A stretch of DNA of 64,000 nucleotides from Candidatus Thorarchaeota archaeon. Lineage in GTDB: Archaea; Asgardarchaeota; Thorarchaeia; Thorarchaeales; Thorarchaeaceae. The DNA lies in contig SDNP01000008.1 in NCBI GenBank assembly GCA_004524445.1, forward strand, positions 1 to 64,000, given 5' to 3'. The position numbers and the translations under genes were made by a program. This document shows, piece after piece, positions 43,396 to 52,208 of this stretch (within the stretch, counting starts at the first letter, position 1; every line of letters begins with the position of its first letter). A model generated the notes under the pieces. The model saw only the letters and a list, made by a program, of their open reading frames with translations. It was not told the origin of the DNA and did no database searches.

Positions 43396-45312
43396 GTGGA
43401 TAGCGTGAAAGGATACGCGAATAATATCTTGTACATCAACTTGAGCTCTGGAAAAACAAAGACCGAACCACTAGGGAAGGAGATGGCTAGAAATTTCCTT
43501 GGTGGTGCAGGATTCGGTATCAAAATGATTACAGATCATCAGCGACCCACCACAGATGCCTTTGATCCTGAGAATCCTATAGTATACTCGTGTGGTACCT
43601 TTTCTGGTATGATGGTAGCCGGGAGCGGCAGCAAGTGGGGTGTCGCTGCAAAATCGCCTCAATCACAAGGACTTGGCGAGGCATATTCAACCGGATTCTT
43701 TGGCGCTGAACTACGGAGAGCTGGATATGACATCGTCATGGTGACGGGAAAGGCTGAGCGGCCGTCATATATCTACTTAGAGGATGACAGCGTCCAAATC
43801 CTCGACGCCAACCACTTGTGGGGGAAGCATAACTGGGACACTGAGGACACAATCAAATCAGACCTGGGAGATCCTGGGGTGAGAGTAGCATCGATAGGTC
43901 CAGCAGGAGAGAATCTCGTTCGCTTTTCAGCTATTATCAATGATAGGCTCAGAGCAGCCGGGCGCACAGGAATGGGCGCGGTGATGGGATCTAAGAACCT
44001 CAAGGCTGTCGCAGTTAGAGGCTTCAATGATGTAGAAGTTGCTGATGTTGATGGCTTCAAAGAGTTCGCGCTTGAGATCTATGAAAAGTCAAAAGGACCC
44101 GCCACAGAGAAGTACCGACTACTTGGTACCGCGGCCAACGTTCTGACACTAAACAAGCAGGCTGCCATGCCCACGAGAAACTGGCAAGATGCAGTATTTG
44201 AGAACGCAGACAAGATAAGTGGAGAAGCTCTCAATGAAATGCATGTTGAGAAAATACAGGGTTGCGATAGCTGTGGAATGCGCTGCGAGCATGTTGGTGT
44301 GGTAAGAGAAGGCCCATTCAAAGGTGCAATCGGTCGTGTCGAATATGAGCCAAGCTATGCTTTTGGATCGTGTACAGGTGTTGACAGACCCGATGCCATT
44401 ATCCGGGCTGTACAGCTCTCTGACTTATACGGTACAGATGCGCTGTCAACAGGTGTTGTGGTTGCATTTGCTATGGAAGCATACGAGAAGGGAATCATCA
44501 GCAAGAAGGACACAGGTGGTATAGAGCTCGAGTTCGGTAACGCCGAGGGTATGTGTGACATGATAGAAAAGATTGCCCTCAGAGAAGACATAGGGGACCT
44601 CTTGGCTGAAGGTGTGGAACGTGCAGCCGCTAAACTAGGAAAAGGGGCAGAGAAATTCGCTATGCATATTAAAGGTGTGGAAATGACGGGTTATGATGTG
44701 CGGGGCCTCAAGACCTGTGCTCTAGGTTATGCCGTGTCGCGCAGAGGCGCCGACCATCAACGACATGGTGCCTACGGGCCCGATTTGAAAGGGCAGGTCG
44801 ACCGTTTCAAGGCTGAGAAAGGAAGGGGTCAACTTGTCATCGATGGAGAAGACCTCTATAGCGTCATCGATTCGCTCATAATTTGCAAGTTCTCAAGAGG
44901 GATATGGGACTACGACAGTTATGCCAAGATGTACACTCTGGCTACTGGAATTCCAATGACTGCAGAGGAAATGCGACGCTGTGGCGAGAGAATCAGCAAT
45001 TTGGGCAAAATCTACAATCTCCGGGAGGGCATCGGTCGTGAAAGGGACACACTGCCCATCCGATGCATGACTGAACCGATTAAGTCGGGAATTGCAAAGG
45101 GTTCTCTAGTCACTCGGGAGGAACTGGATCTTCTTCTTGATGACTATTATGAAACGCGGGGTTGGTCAGAAGATGGTATCCCATCAGATGCCAAGCTCAA
45201 GGAGTTAGGACTCGAGGATTATGCCGAGCACCTGAGAGGCTTGAAGAGGACAGACACCAAGAGGAAGAGTGGGAAGAAAAAGACCACGAAGAAGATGACG
45301 AAGAAGGATTGA
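43396..45312 (+). CDS. aor: Tungsten-type aldehyde:ferredoxin oxidoreductase (AOR)
   Basis: This 638-residue protein matches the AOR family along its length: GYANNILYINLSSGKTKTEP, NFLGGAGFGIKM, SIGPAGENLVRFSAI, RTGMGAVMGSKNLKAVAVRG, the 4Fe-4S ligands CDSCGMRCEHV (about 290-298) and a later SLIICKFSRG. The enzyme oxidises aldehydes to acids with a tungstopterin and reduces ferredoxin. Starts GTG 43396 and GTG 43405 are both possible; the second gives MKGYANN, the usual family start. The last 22 residues are a lysine-rich tail (KRKSGKKKTTKKMTKK), which is unusual. A ferredoxin gene follows after 13 bp. Confidence 0.92.
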   Translation: MDSVKGYANNILYINLSSGKTKTEPLGKEMARNFLGGAGFGIKMITDHQRPTTDAFDPENPIVYSCGTFSGMMVAGSGSKWGVAAKSPQSQGLGEAYSTGFFGAELRRAGYDIVMVTGKAERPSYIYLEDDSVQILDANHLWGKHNWDTEDTIKSDLGDPGVRVASIGPAGENLVRFSAIINDRLRAAGRTGMGAVMGSKNLKAVAVRGFNDVEVADVDGFKEFALEIYEKSKGPATEKYRLLGTAANVLTLNKQAAMPTRNWQDAVFENADKISGEALNEMHVEKIQGCDSCGMRCEHVGVVREGPFKGAIGRVEYEPSYAFGSCTGVDRPDAIIRAVQLSDLYGTDALSTGVVVAFAMEAYEKGIISKKDTGGIELEFGNAEGMCDMIEKIALREDIGDLLAEGVERAAAKLGKGAEKFAMHIKGVEMTGYDVRGLKTCALGYAVSRRGADHQRHGAYGPDLKGQVDRFKAEKGRGQLVIDGEDLYSVIDSLIICKFSRGIWDYDSYAKMYTLATGIPMTAEEMRRCGERISNLGKIYNLREGIGRERDTLPIRCMTEPIKSGIAKGSLVTREELDLLLDDYYETRGWSEDGIPSDAKLKELGLEDYAEHLRGLKRTDTKRKSGKKKTTKKMTKKD

Positions 45313-45325
45313 TGGAGACAACAGA

Positions 45326-45817
45326 ATGGCGAAAGGAAACAAGTTTGTGAGTTGTGACCCAGATCTCTGCACTGGTTGTACTGTCTGTGAATATGCATGT
45401 TCCCTTGAGAAGGACAGGGTCTTCAACCCCATCAGGTCTCGGATTAGGGCCGTTCGTGTCTATCCGAGCAGCAATCTCGCAATAGCTTGCATAATGTGCG
45501 AAGACGCCCCCTGTGTCATCGCTTGCCCACGAGATGCTCTGCAACAGAGTGAGAAAGACGGTCATATCATCGTCAATGAAGACAAGTGCAATGGATGTGG
45601 TTGGTGCGTTGAAGCGTGCGATTTTGGAGCAATCACAGTAGGCACTGACAGAATTGCTATCGTCTGCGACCTTTGTGATGGTGAGCCAAAATGTATAGAA
45701 GTCTGTCCAGTAGAAGCTCTCTCATTGCAGAGCCGTGAAACTGCAGCACGGAAGTCTCGAATAACTGCAACAGTCGCCCGAATGTTGGCAGCTGAAGCCT
45801 CAGAGGTCGACAAATAG
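45326..45817 (+). CDS. Four-cluster ferredoxin (DmsB/HycB-like) paired with AOR
   Basis: This 163-residue protein has four 4Fe-4S motifs in the DmsB/HycB pattern: CTGCTVCEYACSLEK, CIMCEDAPCVIACPR, CNGCGWCVEACDFGA and CDLCDGEPKCIEVCP. It lies 13 bp after AOR on the same strand and is probably its electron acceptor or a wire to HdrA. Such ferredoxin partners accompany AOR in several bacteria and archaea (AorA-type). Confidence 0.9.
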   Translation: MAKGNKFVSCDPDLCTGCTVCEYACSLEKDRVFNPIRSRIRAVRVYPSSNLAIACIMCEDAPCVIACPRDALQQSEKDGHIIVNEDKCNGCGWCVEACDFGAITVGTDRIAIVCDLCDGEPKCIEVCPVEALSLQSRETAARKSRITATVARMLAAEASEVDK

Positions 45818-45834
45818 AACAAGTATGACAGAGC

Positions 45835-46356
45835 CTAGGTTTTGTTTCTCTCGTTTCTCATCTTCGCAGTCATGTTCTTGACCAAGCTCTTTACCTTTGC
45901 CTCTTCACCATGGACTATGACTGTGTCAGGGTCTTCCTCTTTGATTGAGAGGCCCAAATCTGAGGCCATTTCCTTTATCTCCCCCTCTCTAATTACCTCA
46001 CCTATCGTAAGGCGGATCCAGTAGTCTGCTCGTGGAACCCCCGGAGAGAACGGTCTTGCCCGTGATATCTGAGGCTCAGACTCTCTGGCCTGTTTGATTC
46101 TGGCTATCCATTTGTCCGCATATTCTGGACCCACCCTGTTTTCAGCAAGATAGACCAGTTGTCCCTCCAGATTGTTCAACTGTTCCTCTACCTTTTGCAT
46201 AGTCTCTTCATAGGTGGGGTCTGCTTTCAGGATGTTGATATTGCCGTGGACAGCCTTTAGTTTCCTCAAAAAGTCTGCAGGTATCTCGACATTTCTTTCC
46301 TTGAGATCGCCAAGCAATTCCTCTAAGACTCTCCAGACTGCGTAGTAATTCCACAT
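45835..46356 (-). CDS. DUF2096-like archaeal protein
   Basis: This 173-residue protein resembles the archaeal DUF2096 family: an N-terminal helical segment (VEIPADFLRKLKAVHGNINI), a coiled-coil (YEETMQKVEEQLNNLEGQLV) and 'SPGVPRADYWIRL' followed by a small beta-rich tail. The family is known mainly from methanogens and has no assigned role. It lies between the AOR ferredoxin gene (convergent) and HdrC (same strand, 128 bp upstream), suggesting a link with Hdr/AOR metabolism. Confidence 0.6.
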   Translation of the reverse strand: MWNYYAVWRVLEELLGDLKERNVEIPADFLRKLKAVHGNINILKADPTYEETMQKVEEQLNNLEGQLVYLAENRVGPEYADKWIARIKQARESEPQISRARPFSPGVPRADYWIRLTIGEVIREGEIKEMASDLGLSIKEEDPDTVIVHGEEAKVKSLVKNMTAKMRNERNKT

Positions 46357-46484
46357 AGCCTAAGCCTCCTAGACTCCCTCTTCTTCCCTTCGCTCCAAGT
46401 TCGTGAAAACTTCGATAGTAGGGGCTTCGTAATTAAGAAGCCGAACTGGCGTCTTGCACCCAAGATAGAGCAAAATGTCATTCA

Positions 46485-47021
46485 TTATTCTTCTGCCTCG
46501 GGGAAGTATTTCTTCTTAATACGTTCTACGAATTTTTTGTTCCAATTCAACTCTGTTTCGAGACCCATATCGTCCCGATCATCTTCAATAAAATCTGAGT
46601 AAGAATCTTCCAAAAGCCATCCATCTTCAAGAACTGTGTCAACAATTTGCCTGTAAGCGTGAGGAATATGCTTTTCTTTTGCAGCTATGCGTCGAACTGC
46701 GTTCAATATATCCGCAGGGCTAACCCCTTGTGGGCACACCTCCGTGCATGAATGACACTTACTACAGACCCATATTTCAGAGCTGGAGATAAGGTCTTCA
46801 ACTAAGCCAAGCTGAACCATGCGTATCATTTTCCGAGGTCCTTGATATTCATCACTATATTGAGCGATAATGCATCCTGCAGTACACGTACCGCACTGGA
46901 AACACCGCCTTAGGCTTTCACCACCCGGTTCTCTCAACACCTTATGTTTGAACTCAGGGTCTACAATAACAGGCCTTCGACGTGATACAGGTTCTTTGCT
47001 TTCTGTTGCTTCTTCAGTCAT
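46485..47021 (-). CDS. hdrC: HdrC-like 4Fe-4S subunit
   Basis: This 178-residue protein has two classic ferredoxin motifs, CFQCGTCTAGCI and CSKCHSCTEVCPQGVSPADI, in an HdrC/GlpC-like frame with helices after each (RKMIRMVQLGLVEDLISSSE). HdrC normally pairs with the CCG-domain subunit HdrB, but no HdrB gene adjoins it. The ATG at 47021 has GTGGAG four bases upstream; the track start is a GTG nine bases earlier. It probably serves the HdrA-MvhD complex nearby. Confidence 0.85.
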   Translation of the reverse strand: MTEEATESKEPVSRRRPVIVDPEFKHKVLREPGGESLRRCFQCGTCTAGCIIAQYSDEYQGPRKMIRMVQLGLVEDLISSSEIWVCSKCHSCTEVCPQGVSPADILNAVRRIAAKEKHIPHAYRQIVDTVLEDGWLLEDSYSDFIEDDRDDMGLETELNWNKKFVERIKKKYFPEAEE

Positions 47022-47306
47022 GTACTCCACTCACAAATATCTTTGCAGGATGACTTCTGTTTTCAAGCAAGCAGTCGGTATTAACATTTCCCAATCACGA
47101 AATCTTGGAGATGAATTTACTACTGTAACCTGACATGCTCATCTCTATGTGTCTTCACCCTCAAACCAAACCAGTGGGCTTCATAACTTGTCACGTATTA
47201 ATTGATATTCCTTTGTAAAAGTGCAGGAGATTGAGTTCCCAAAAGCCTGCTATCTGCTCGCGTATTGGCTTGATATGGCCCCTTCTTCTCCTACTGCACA
47301 GGAATA

Positions 47307-47313
47307 TTTATCA
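47307..47313 (+). promoter_or_regulatory. TATA-like TTTATCA box of the ArsR-ATPase operon
   Basis: TTTATCA ends at the track's first ATG (47313), so that ATG cannot be the start; the box is 69 bp before the preferred ATG at 47376. Confidence 0.5.
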
Positions 47314-47329
47314 TGGCCAAAATATTTGA

Positions 47330-47355
47330 ATATATGCTCAATCATTCACATATAT
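47330..47355 (+). promoter_or_regulatory. SmtB/CadC-like operator for the ArsR-ATPase operon
   Basis: ATATATGCTCA and TCACATATAT form an imperfect inverted repeat with a seven-base perfect outer arm (ATATATG/CATATAT), resembling the 12-2-12 operators of SmtB/CadC regulators. It lies between the TATA-like element at 47307-47313 and the start at 47376, the expected place for autorepression released by metal. Confidence 0.5.
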
Positions 47356-47375
47356 CACCAGGGAAGAGGAAAGTC

Positions 47376-47678
47376 ATGGAACCCATCAACCTAACTGAAT
47401 CAGATATAGAAGAGCTGTCGAAGGTGTTTCAAACGCTATCAGACCCATCGAGACTGCGCATTATAGAGATTCTGACACAAGATGAAAATATCACCGTAAG
47501 CGAAATAGCTGAAAGAGTGAATCTGAGTGTTAGCAGTGTTAGCCATCAATTGAGCAAACTAAAGGATAGAGGATTTGTGGGAGCCAAGAAGATAGGTCGA
47601 AAAGCAATCTATAGAGTCAAAGATGATTGTATTTATTCCATATTAAGGAGAGCAACTGTGCATGTTAGAGATCAGTGA
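47376..47678 (+). CDS. ArsR/SmtB-family metal-responsive repressor
   Basis: This 100-residue winged-helix regulator has LSDPSRLRIIEIL, VSEIAERVNLSVSSVSHQLS as the recognition helix and GRKAIYRVKDD as the wing. The ATG at 47376 is preceded by GAGGAAAG; the upstream track start lies on the TATA-like box. The ATPase start overlaps its last 17 bp, so the two are coupled, typical of CadC-CadA or ZiaR-ZiaA pairs. A Zn/Cd role is inferred from the ATPase. Confidence 0.85.
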   Translation: MEPINLTESDIEELSKVFQTLSDPSRLRIIEILTQDENITVSEIAERVNLSVSSVSHQLSKLKDRGFVGAKKIGRKAIYRVKDDCIYSILRRATVHVRDQ

Positions 47679-49584
47679 AACGGCGTGCCAGCATTGCGAA
47701 GCTGAGAGAGCTCAACGTGAAGAAATAGACTTCAGAGTCAAGTATGCCTTGGCACTGATATCGGGCATGTCACTCATTGGTGGTATATTGATAGATGTAT
47801 TCACATCAATAGGATATGTTCCTGTGATCCTATTTCTGATTTCAATACTCTCCGCGGGCAGGTGGATAATTCCAAATGGTATAAGAAGTATCATCAAGGT
47901 CCATCTGGGCATAACTTTCCTCATGACTGTTGCGGCAATCGGGGCAGTTCTAATAGGAGAACCAGCAGAGGGTGCAGCTGTGATGTTTCTGTTTTATCTT
48001 GCTGAAATACTAGAAGAGAAAGCTGGGGATAGAGCTAGAACGGAAATACAAAGTCTAATGGAACTAGAACCCCCTTCAGTTACGGTTATGGAGGATGGTC
48101 AGGAAGTATACAAATCCCCAGATGGTGTGAAAATAGGAGAAAAAATCGTCATTAAACCGGGCGATAGAATTGGAATGGACGGGGTGGTGGTAAAGGGAGA
48201 ATCACATGTAAATCAAGCATCAATCACTGGCGAGTCCAAACCTGTGCGCAAAGTCGTCGGAAATCAAGCATATGCAGGCACCCTAAATCAGGAAGGCTAT
48301 TTGGAGATAAAAGTCACAAAAGAGGCAAAGAATACATTACTGGCAAAAATCGTCGAAACTGTCAAAGGTGCACGAGAGAAAAAGGCGAAAACAGAGAGAT
48401 TTGTTTCAAGATTCTCGCACTATTATACTCCCGTAGTTGTTCTTGGTTCTTTTCTATTGGGGCTCGGAACATTCCTCCTTGGAGCTGGGATAGTAGCGGC
48501 TGTATACAGAGCACTAACACTGCTGGTGATTTCTTGTCCATGTGCATTTGCCCTATCAATTCCCGTTAGCATGGTGTCAACAATAGCGGGATCTGCCCGT
48601 GAAGGAATTCTCGTGAAGGGTGGAGAGTACATAGAGGCAACAAGTAAAGCGAAAACTGTCGTCTTTGACAAAACTGGAACACTAACAGAAGGTAAGCTTC
48701 GAGTCAGCAATATTTGTGTCCATAATCAAAATGATAAGACCGATGTCTTGAGAGTAGCATCGTCACTTGAGCAGTACTCTGAGCATCCAATTGCAAAAGC
48801 AATAATGGAAGAAACAGAGAATAGTCAAGCAAAAGTTCCACCTGCAGACACCTTTTCATCCGTGCCGGGAAAAGGCATAGTTGGAACATACAGTAGCTCA
48901 GATTACGCAGTGGGTAGTCGACAACTCATGGAAGATGAAGGGGTGGTCTTGGTCAATCAAGAAACTCATTCATGTGGACAAGGTACCCTTGTGTATGTAT
49001 CTCAAGATGGGAAGCACATTGGTACATTGGTCCTCAAGGACATCTTGCGACCCAGTGCTAAGGTGGCGATTGACCAGCTGAAAGGAAAGGGGATCAAGAC
49101 AGTAATACTGACCGGAGATAACCAGGAAGTCGCTCAAAGCGTTTCAGCTGAGGTCGGAGCTGATGACTTCAAAGCTAATATGCTACCAAATGAGAAAGTT
49201 GAGGCTGTTAAGGAAATCAGAAGAAATGGTACGGTGATTATGGTCGGTGACGGCGTTAATGACGCGCCAGCTTTAGCCACTGCGGATGTGGGCATAGCGA
49301 TGGGCGCAATATCTAGTGATGTGGCCATAGAAACAGCTGATATTGCTTTGATGGATACTGATCTTACCAAGGTTCCTTTACTCATTGAAAGAGCGAAACG
49401 GACCATGAGTATTGTTCGGAACAATGTTGGTCTATCAATTAGCTTGAAGGCAGTTCTGGGGTCTCTGTCCATATTGGGCTTAATGAGTCTCTGGCTTGCT
49501 ATAGCACTGGGAGACATGGGCCTCACAATGCTAGTTATTGCTAATGCATTCAGGCTCACTATGAAGACGAAAAGCACTGCGTAA
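47662..49584 (+). CDS. P1B-type heavy-metal ATPase (Zn/Cd class)
   Basis: This 640-residue ion pump has all catalytic landmarks: TGES in ASITGESKPV, the CPC metal motif ISCPCAFALSIPVS, phosphorylation site FDKTGTLTEG, the HP motif EHPIAKAI, and MVGDGVNDAPALATADVGIAMG. The last TM pair (SLKAVLGSLSILGLMSLWLAI ... LGDMGLTML) carries the Lys and Asp that mark Zn/Cd/Pb exporters (P1B-2). The N-terminus has a short CQHC instead of a full metal-binding domain. It is the intact parent of the fragment at 39016. Confidence 0.92.
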   Translation: MLEISETACQHCEAERAQREEIDFRVKYALALISGMSLIGGILIDVFTSIGYVPVILFLISILSAGRWIIPNGIRSIIKVHLGITFLMTVAAIGAVLIGEPAEGAAVMFLFYLAEILEEKAGDRARTEIQSLMELEPPSVTVMEDGQEVYKSPDGVKIGEKIVIKPGDRIGMDGVVVKGESHVNQASITGESKPVRKVVGNQAYAGTLNQEGYLEIKVTKEAKNTLLAKIVETVKGAREKKAKTERFVSRFSHYYTPVVVLGSFLLGLGTFLLGAGIVAAVYRALTLLVISCPCAFALSIPVSMVSTIAGSAREGILVKGGEYIEATSKAKTVVFDKTGTLTEGKLRVSNICVHNQNDKTDVLRVASSLEQYSEHPIAKAIMEETENSQAKVPPADTFSSVPGKGIVGTYSSSDYAVGSRQLMEDEGVVLVNQETHSCGQGTLVYVSQDGKHIGTLVLKDILRPSAKVAIDQLKGKGIKTVILTGDNQEVAQSVSAEVGADDFKANMLPNEKVEAVKEIRRNGTVIMVGDGVNDAPALATADVGIAMGAISSDVAIETADIALMDTDLTKVPLLIERAKRTMSIVRNNVGLSISLKAVLGSLSILGLMSLWLAIALGDMGLTMLVIANAFRLTMKTKSTA

Positions 49585-49592
49585 TTTTCGAT

Positions 49593-51206
49593 TTACTTGT
49601 ATGAATTCAAAGCATTCATCGATAACCTGAGGAAGCCAAACACGAGAAATATGGTTAGGACTGGAAGAAGGAATAACAACAAAACGCTCTCAGCGTAGTT
49701 AGATGCTACTACAGCAATAAGGACACCCAATCCTAGGTTAATCGCAGGAAAAGAGAAGGCGATAGGTACAGGCGGATTCTGCGGGTTGTTCGTAAAAACG
49801 GGGACGTATGCTCCTGTCATTACTCCAGTGGCTGCGAAAACTGCTATCATCGGTCCCGCGAGTGTAATTATAAATGCCGAACCCGGAGCTCTGAAGAAAT
49901 AGAGCAAGAAACCAAGAATCGGCAATGCCGATAATCCAATTTCGAGAAGACTCAGTGTGTACTTCGCTAGTACGATATCACTTGAACGGAATGGTGAAGC
50001 CTTCAAAAGGTAGATATTCTCCCTTTCATCAACGAATGCCAAGAGGGCCGGTAGTGAAACAAGCTGTGCAACAAGTGCCAGAACAAGGAGGAATGCAGGA
50101 GTCAAAGACTGGCTGAGTTCGGGAGGTAGCTGAAGAGGAGGAAGCCAGGTCGGCTGGAACAAATTAAGATAGATTGCGAAAGCTGAACCAATAATGACGT
50201 AGATGTACTTCCAAAACTGTATTGGGCTCCTCATCTTGCTCCAAAAATCCTTTAGTATTATCCATCCTAGAGGATCCTGAATGCTGGAATCAGAGAAATC
50301 AACATCCCCGCGTATTCTATTTGCAATCTTGCTTTCACTTCGTTGTCTTGTTACGGCACCAGCAAATACATCGTAGAACTGTCTGTCAATTAAGTTGACT
50401 AAGAAGAGAAATGCGATTGAAGCACCAATCAGGATTAACACTAGGAAATTAGAGGGAGAAAGCCCAGGTGCATGAACATAGCTCAGCTGCATCAGAAGTA
50501 AGCCGAATATGTTCGCAGGTATAGAGATCTGAATGAAAACATTGTCTGAAAGGAACGAGCTCGACGGAAGATACGCAACAATGATCAGTGCTGCTAATGT
50601 GAGATGACGTACTCGGGTCTGAAACATGGAATTCAATTTCAGACGGATATATGAAGCAATGCCACCAAGGAAATAGTTGGTTTCTAGGAACAAAATTGTT
50701 CCAATTACAAAAAAAAGGGCAGCATTAACGAGAATGAGGGCTGATTCAACCAGGGGTAGAAAAACAACCAATGCCAATAACACATATCCAATTTTTCGGA
50801 TCACCCGTCGGATATACCTACTGATGAATAGTTGATAAGGATGGATGGGGGCAGGCATCGCGATGCTTTCATCTTCTTTTTCCCATACTGAAGCAGGGCC
50901 AACGCCGACATATCCCGAAACAATCGAAGATACCGTTATGAAGCCAAGAGCCGCAAAGATATCCGAAGGTGAAATCAACTCTTCTATGGCTTCAGCCACC
51001 CCAACAAAAAGAGCGGAGAAACTGATCAGTGTTCCAAGAATACTCGTAATGATGAAACCACCAACAAACGTAATCAAATAGAAACCGAGCATTGACGGAG
51101 AAGTGAGAGTTCTCTTAAACTGATTCCAGAGCATTCTAAACTCGTTCATAATAAGTGTAGGTAGCTGCACTCTGGACATCACCTCCTCAAGTCTGTGGGA
51201 TTCCAC
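49593..51206 (-). CDS. ABC-2-type permease subunit
   Basis: This 537-residue membrane protein has about twelve hydrophobic segments and no ATPase motifs. It overlaps its ATPase gene by 20 bp and belongs to the ABC-2/export permease class; the substrate is unknown. Start is uncertain: the ATG at 51206 lies within the ATPase gene, while an ATG at 51179 sits only one base after a GGAGGT. Confidence 0.8.
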   Translation of the reverse strand: MESHRLEEVMSRVQLPTLIMNEFRMLWNQFKRTLTSPSMLGFYLITFVGGFIITSILGTLISFSALFVGVAEAIEELISPSDIFAALGFITVSSIVSGYVGVGPASVWEKEDESIAMPAPIHPYQLFISRYIRRVIRKIGYVLLALVVFLPLVESALILVNAALFFVIGTILFLETNYFLGGIASYIRLKLNSMFQTRVRHLTLAALIIVAYLPSSSFLSDNVFIQISIPANIFGLLLMQLSYVHAPGLSPSNFLVLILIGASIAFLFLVNLIDRQFYDVFAGAVTRQRSESKIANRIRGDVDFSDSSIQDPLGWIILKDFWSKMRSPIQFWKYIYVIIGSAFAIYLNLFQPTWLPPLQLPPELSQSLTPAFLLVLALVAQLVSLPALLAFVDERENIYLLKASPFRSSDIVLAKYTLSLLEIGLSALPILGFLLYFFRAPGSAFIITLAGPMIAVFAATGVMTGAYVPVFTNNPQNPPVPIAFSFPAINLGLGVLIAVVASNYAESVLLLFLLPVLTIFLVFGFLRLSMNALNSYK

Positions 51207-52098
51207 CTGTTAGCATCAAGAATATTTCCTCTAGAGTAGTTGCCTTATCAAAAAGAGAGCTCAATTTAGACAGGGTGCCCCTTCCAACTACGTTGCCATG
51301 GTTCATAATAATAAATCTATCACAAAGGCTTTCAGCTACCTCCAAAATGTGTGTGGAAACCAGAATTGCTGACCCTTCCTTCTTTAGACGTTTGAGAAGA
51401 GACTTCAGATTCCATGCGCCGCGCGGATCCAAACCGTAGATAGGCTCATCAAATGCCAGGATGTACGGAGGATCTCTGATGAAAATGCCAGCAAGTAATG
51501 CCCGTTGCAGATTGCCTTTCGATAGTGTACCAATGTAGGAATCAACAAACTCGTTCAAGTGGAAGAGATCAATTTGTTCCCGAATCCTAAGAATTGTATT
51601 AACTTTCGAAACGCCATATATGCGTGCCATGAAGGTCAGATACTCCCTCACCTTCAAACTGGGATAGCAGGTTGGGCGCTCAGGAATGTAGCCCAGCACT
51701 CGCTTTCCTGGAATTGGCTTCTTGCACATATCATGCCCATTAACATGAACACTTCCACTGGTAGGACGGATTATTCCGGTCAGCACTCGAAGAGTTGTAG
51801 TTTTTCCTGCGCCATTAGGGCCTACTAACCCTACTATCTCTCCAGGATTAACCTTCAGATTCAAATCACGTACAGCAACTTTCGGTCCAAATCGCTTGGT
51901 CATATTCTCAATTCGAATTGCTGGAGAAGTGAGAGGCTTAAGACCCTTTTTTTCGGTTTTCTCTAGTTCCGAAGCTATCCTATCAACTAGCTCATCCCTG
52001 ATGATGCTTCGTTGTGTCAAAGGAATGTCTAGAGCAACAGCCATGCTTACCAGCTCATTGGATGTCATCCGTTGTAAGATGTTAGTATCTGCGTCCAT
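51187..52098 (-). CDS. ABC transporter ATP-binding protein with N-terminal Rho-N/SAP-like helix segment
   Basis: The 303-residue protein has the ABC core: VGPNGAGKTTTLRVLTGI (Walker A), a signature reading LSKGNLQRALLA rather than LSGGQ, and ILAFDEPIYGLDP (Walker B with Glu), then STHILEVAESLCDR. Before the ATPase, about 50 residues (MTSNELVSMAVALDIP ... IIRDELVDRIASEL) resemble a Rho-N/SAP-like helical motif. It is coupled to the permease gene. I start it at the ATG at 52098 because the track start is a TTG. Confidence 0.85.
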   Translation of the reverse strand: MDADTNILQRMTSNELVSMAVALDIPLTQRSIIRDELVDRIASELEKTEKKGLKPLTSPAIRIENMTKRFGPKVAVRDLNLKVNPGEIVGLVGPNGAGKTTTLRVLTGIIRPTSGSVHVNGHDMCKKPIPGKRVLGYIPERPTCYPSLKVREYLTFMARIYGVSKVNTILRIREQIDLFHLNEFVDSYIGTLSKGNLQRALLAGIFIRDPPYILAFDEPIYGLDPRGAWNLKSLLKRLKKEGSAILVSTHILEVAESLCDRFIIMNHGNVVGRGTLSKLSSLFDKATTLEEIFLMLTGGIPQT

Positions 52099-52208
52099 GT
52101 TAGTCGTTCTCCCTATGAAGTTGCCATTCAAAGTTTTGTAGTTGAACCAATATGCACTCTAACGAACATCCATAAAACGTGTCGTTCCTTTCATCCGGAA
52201 TCAATTCC

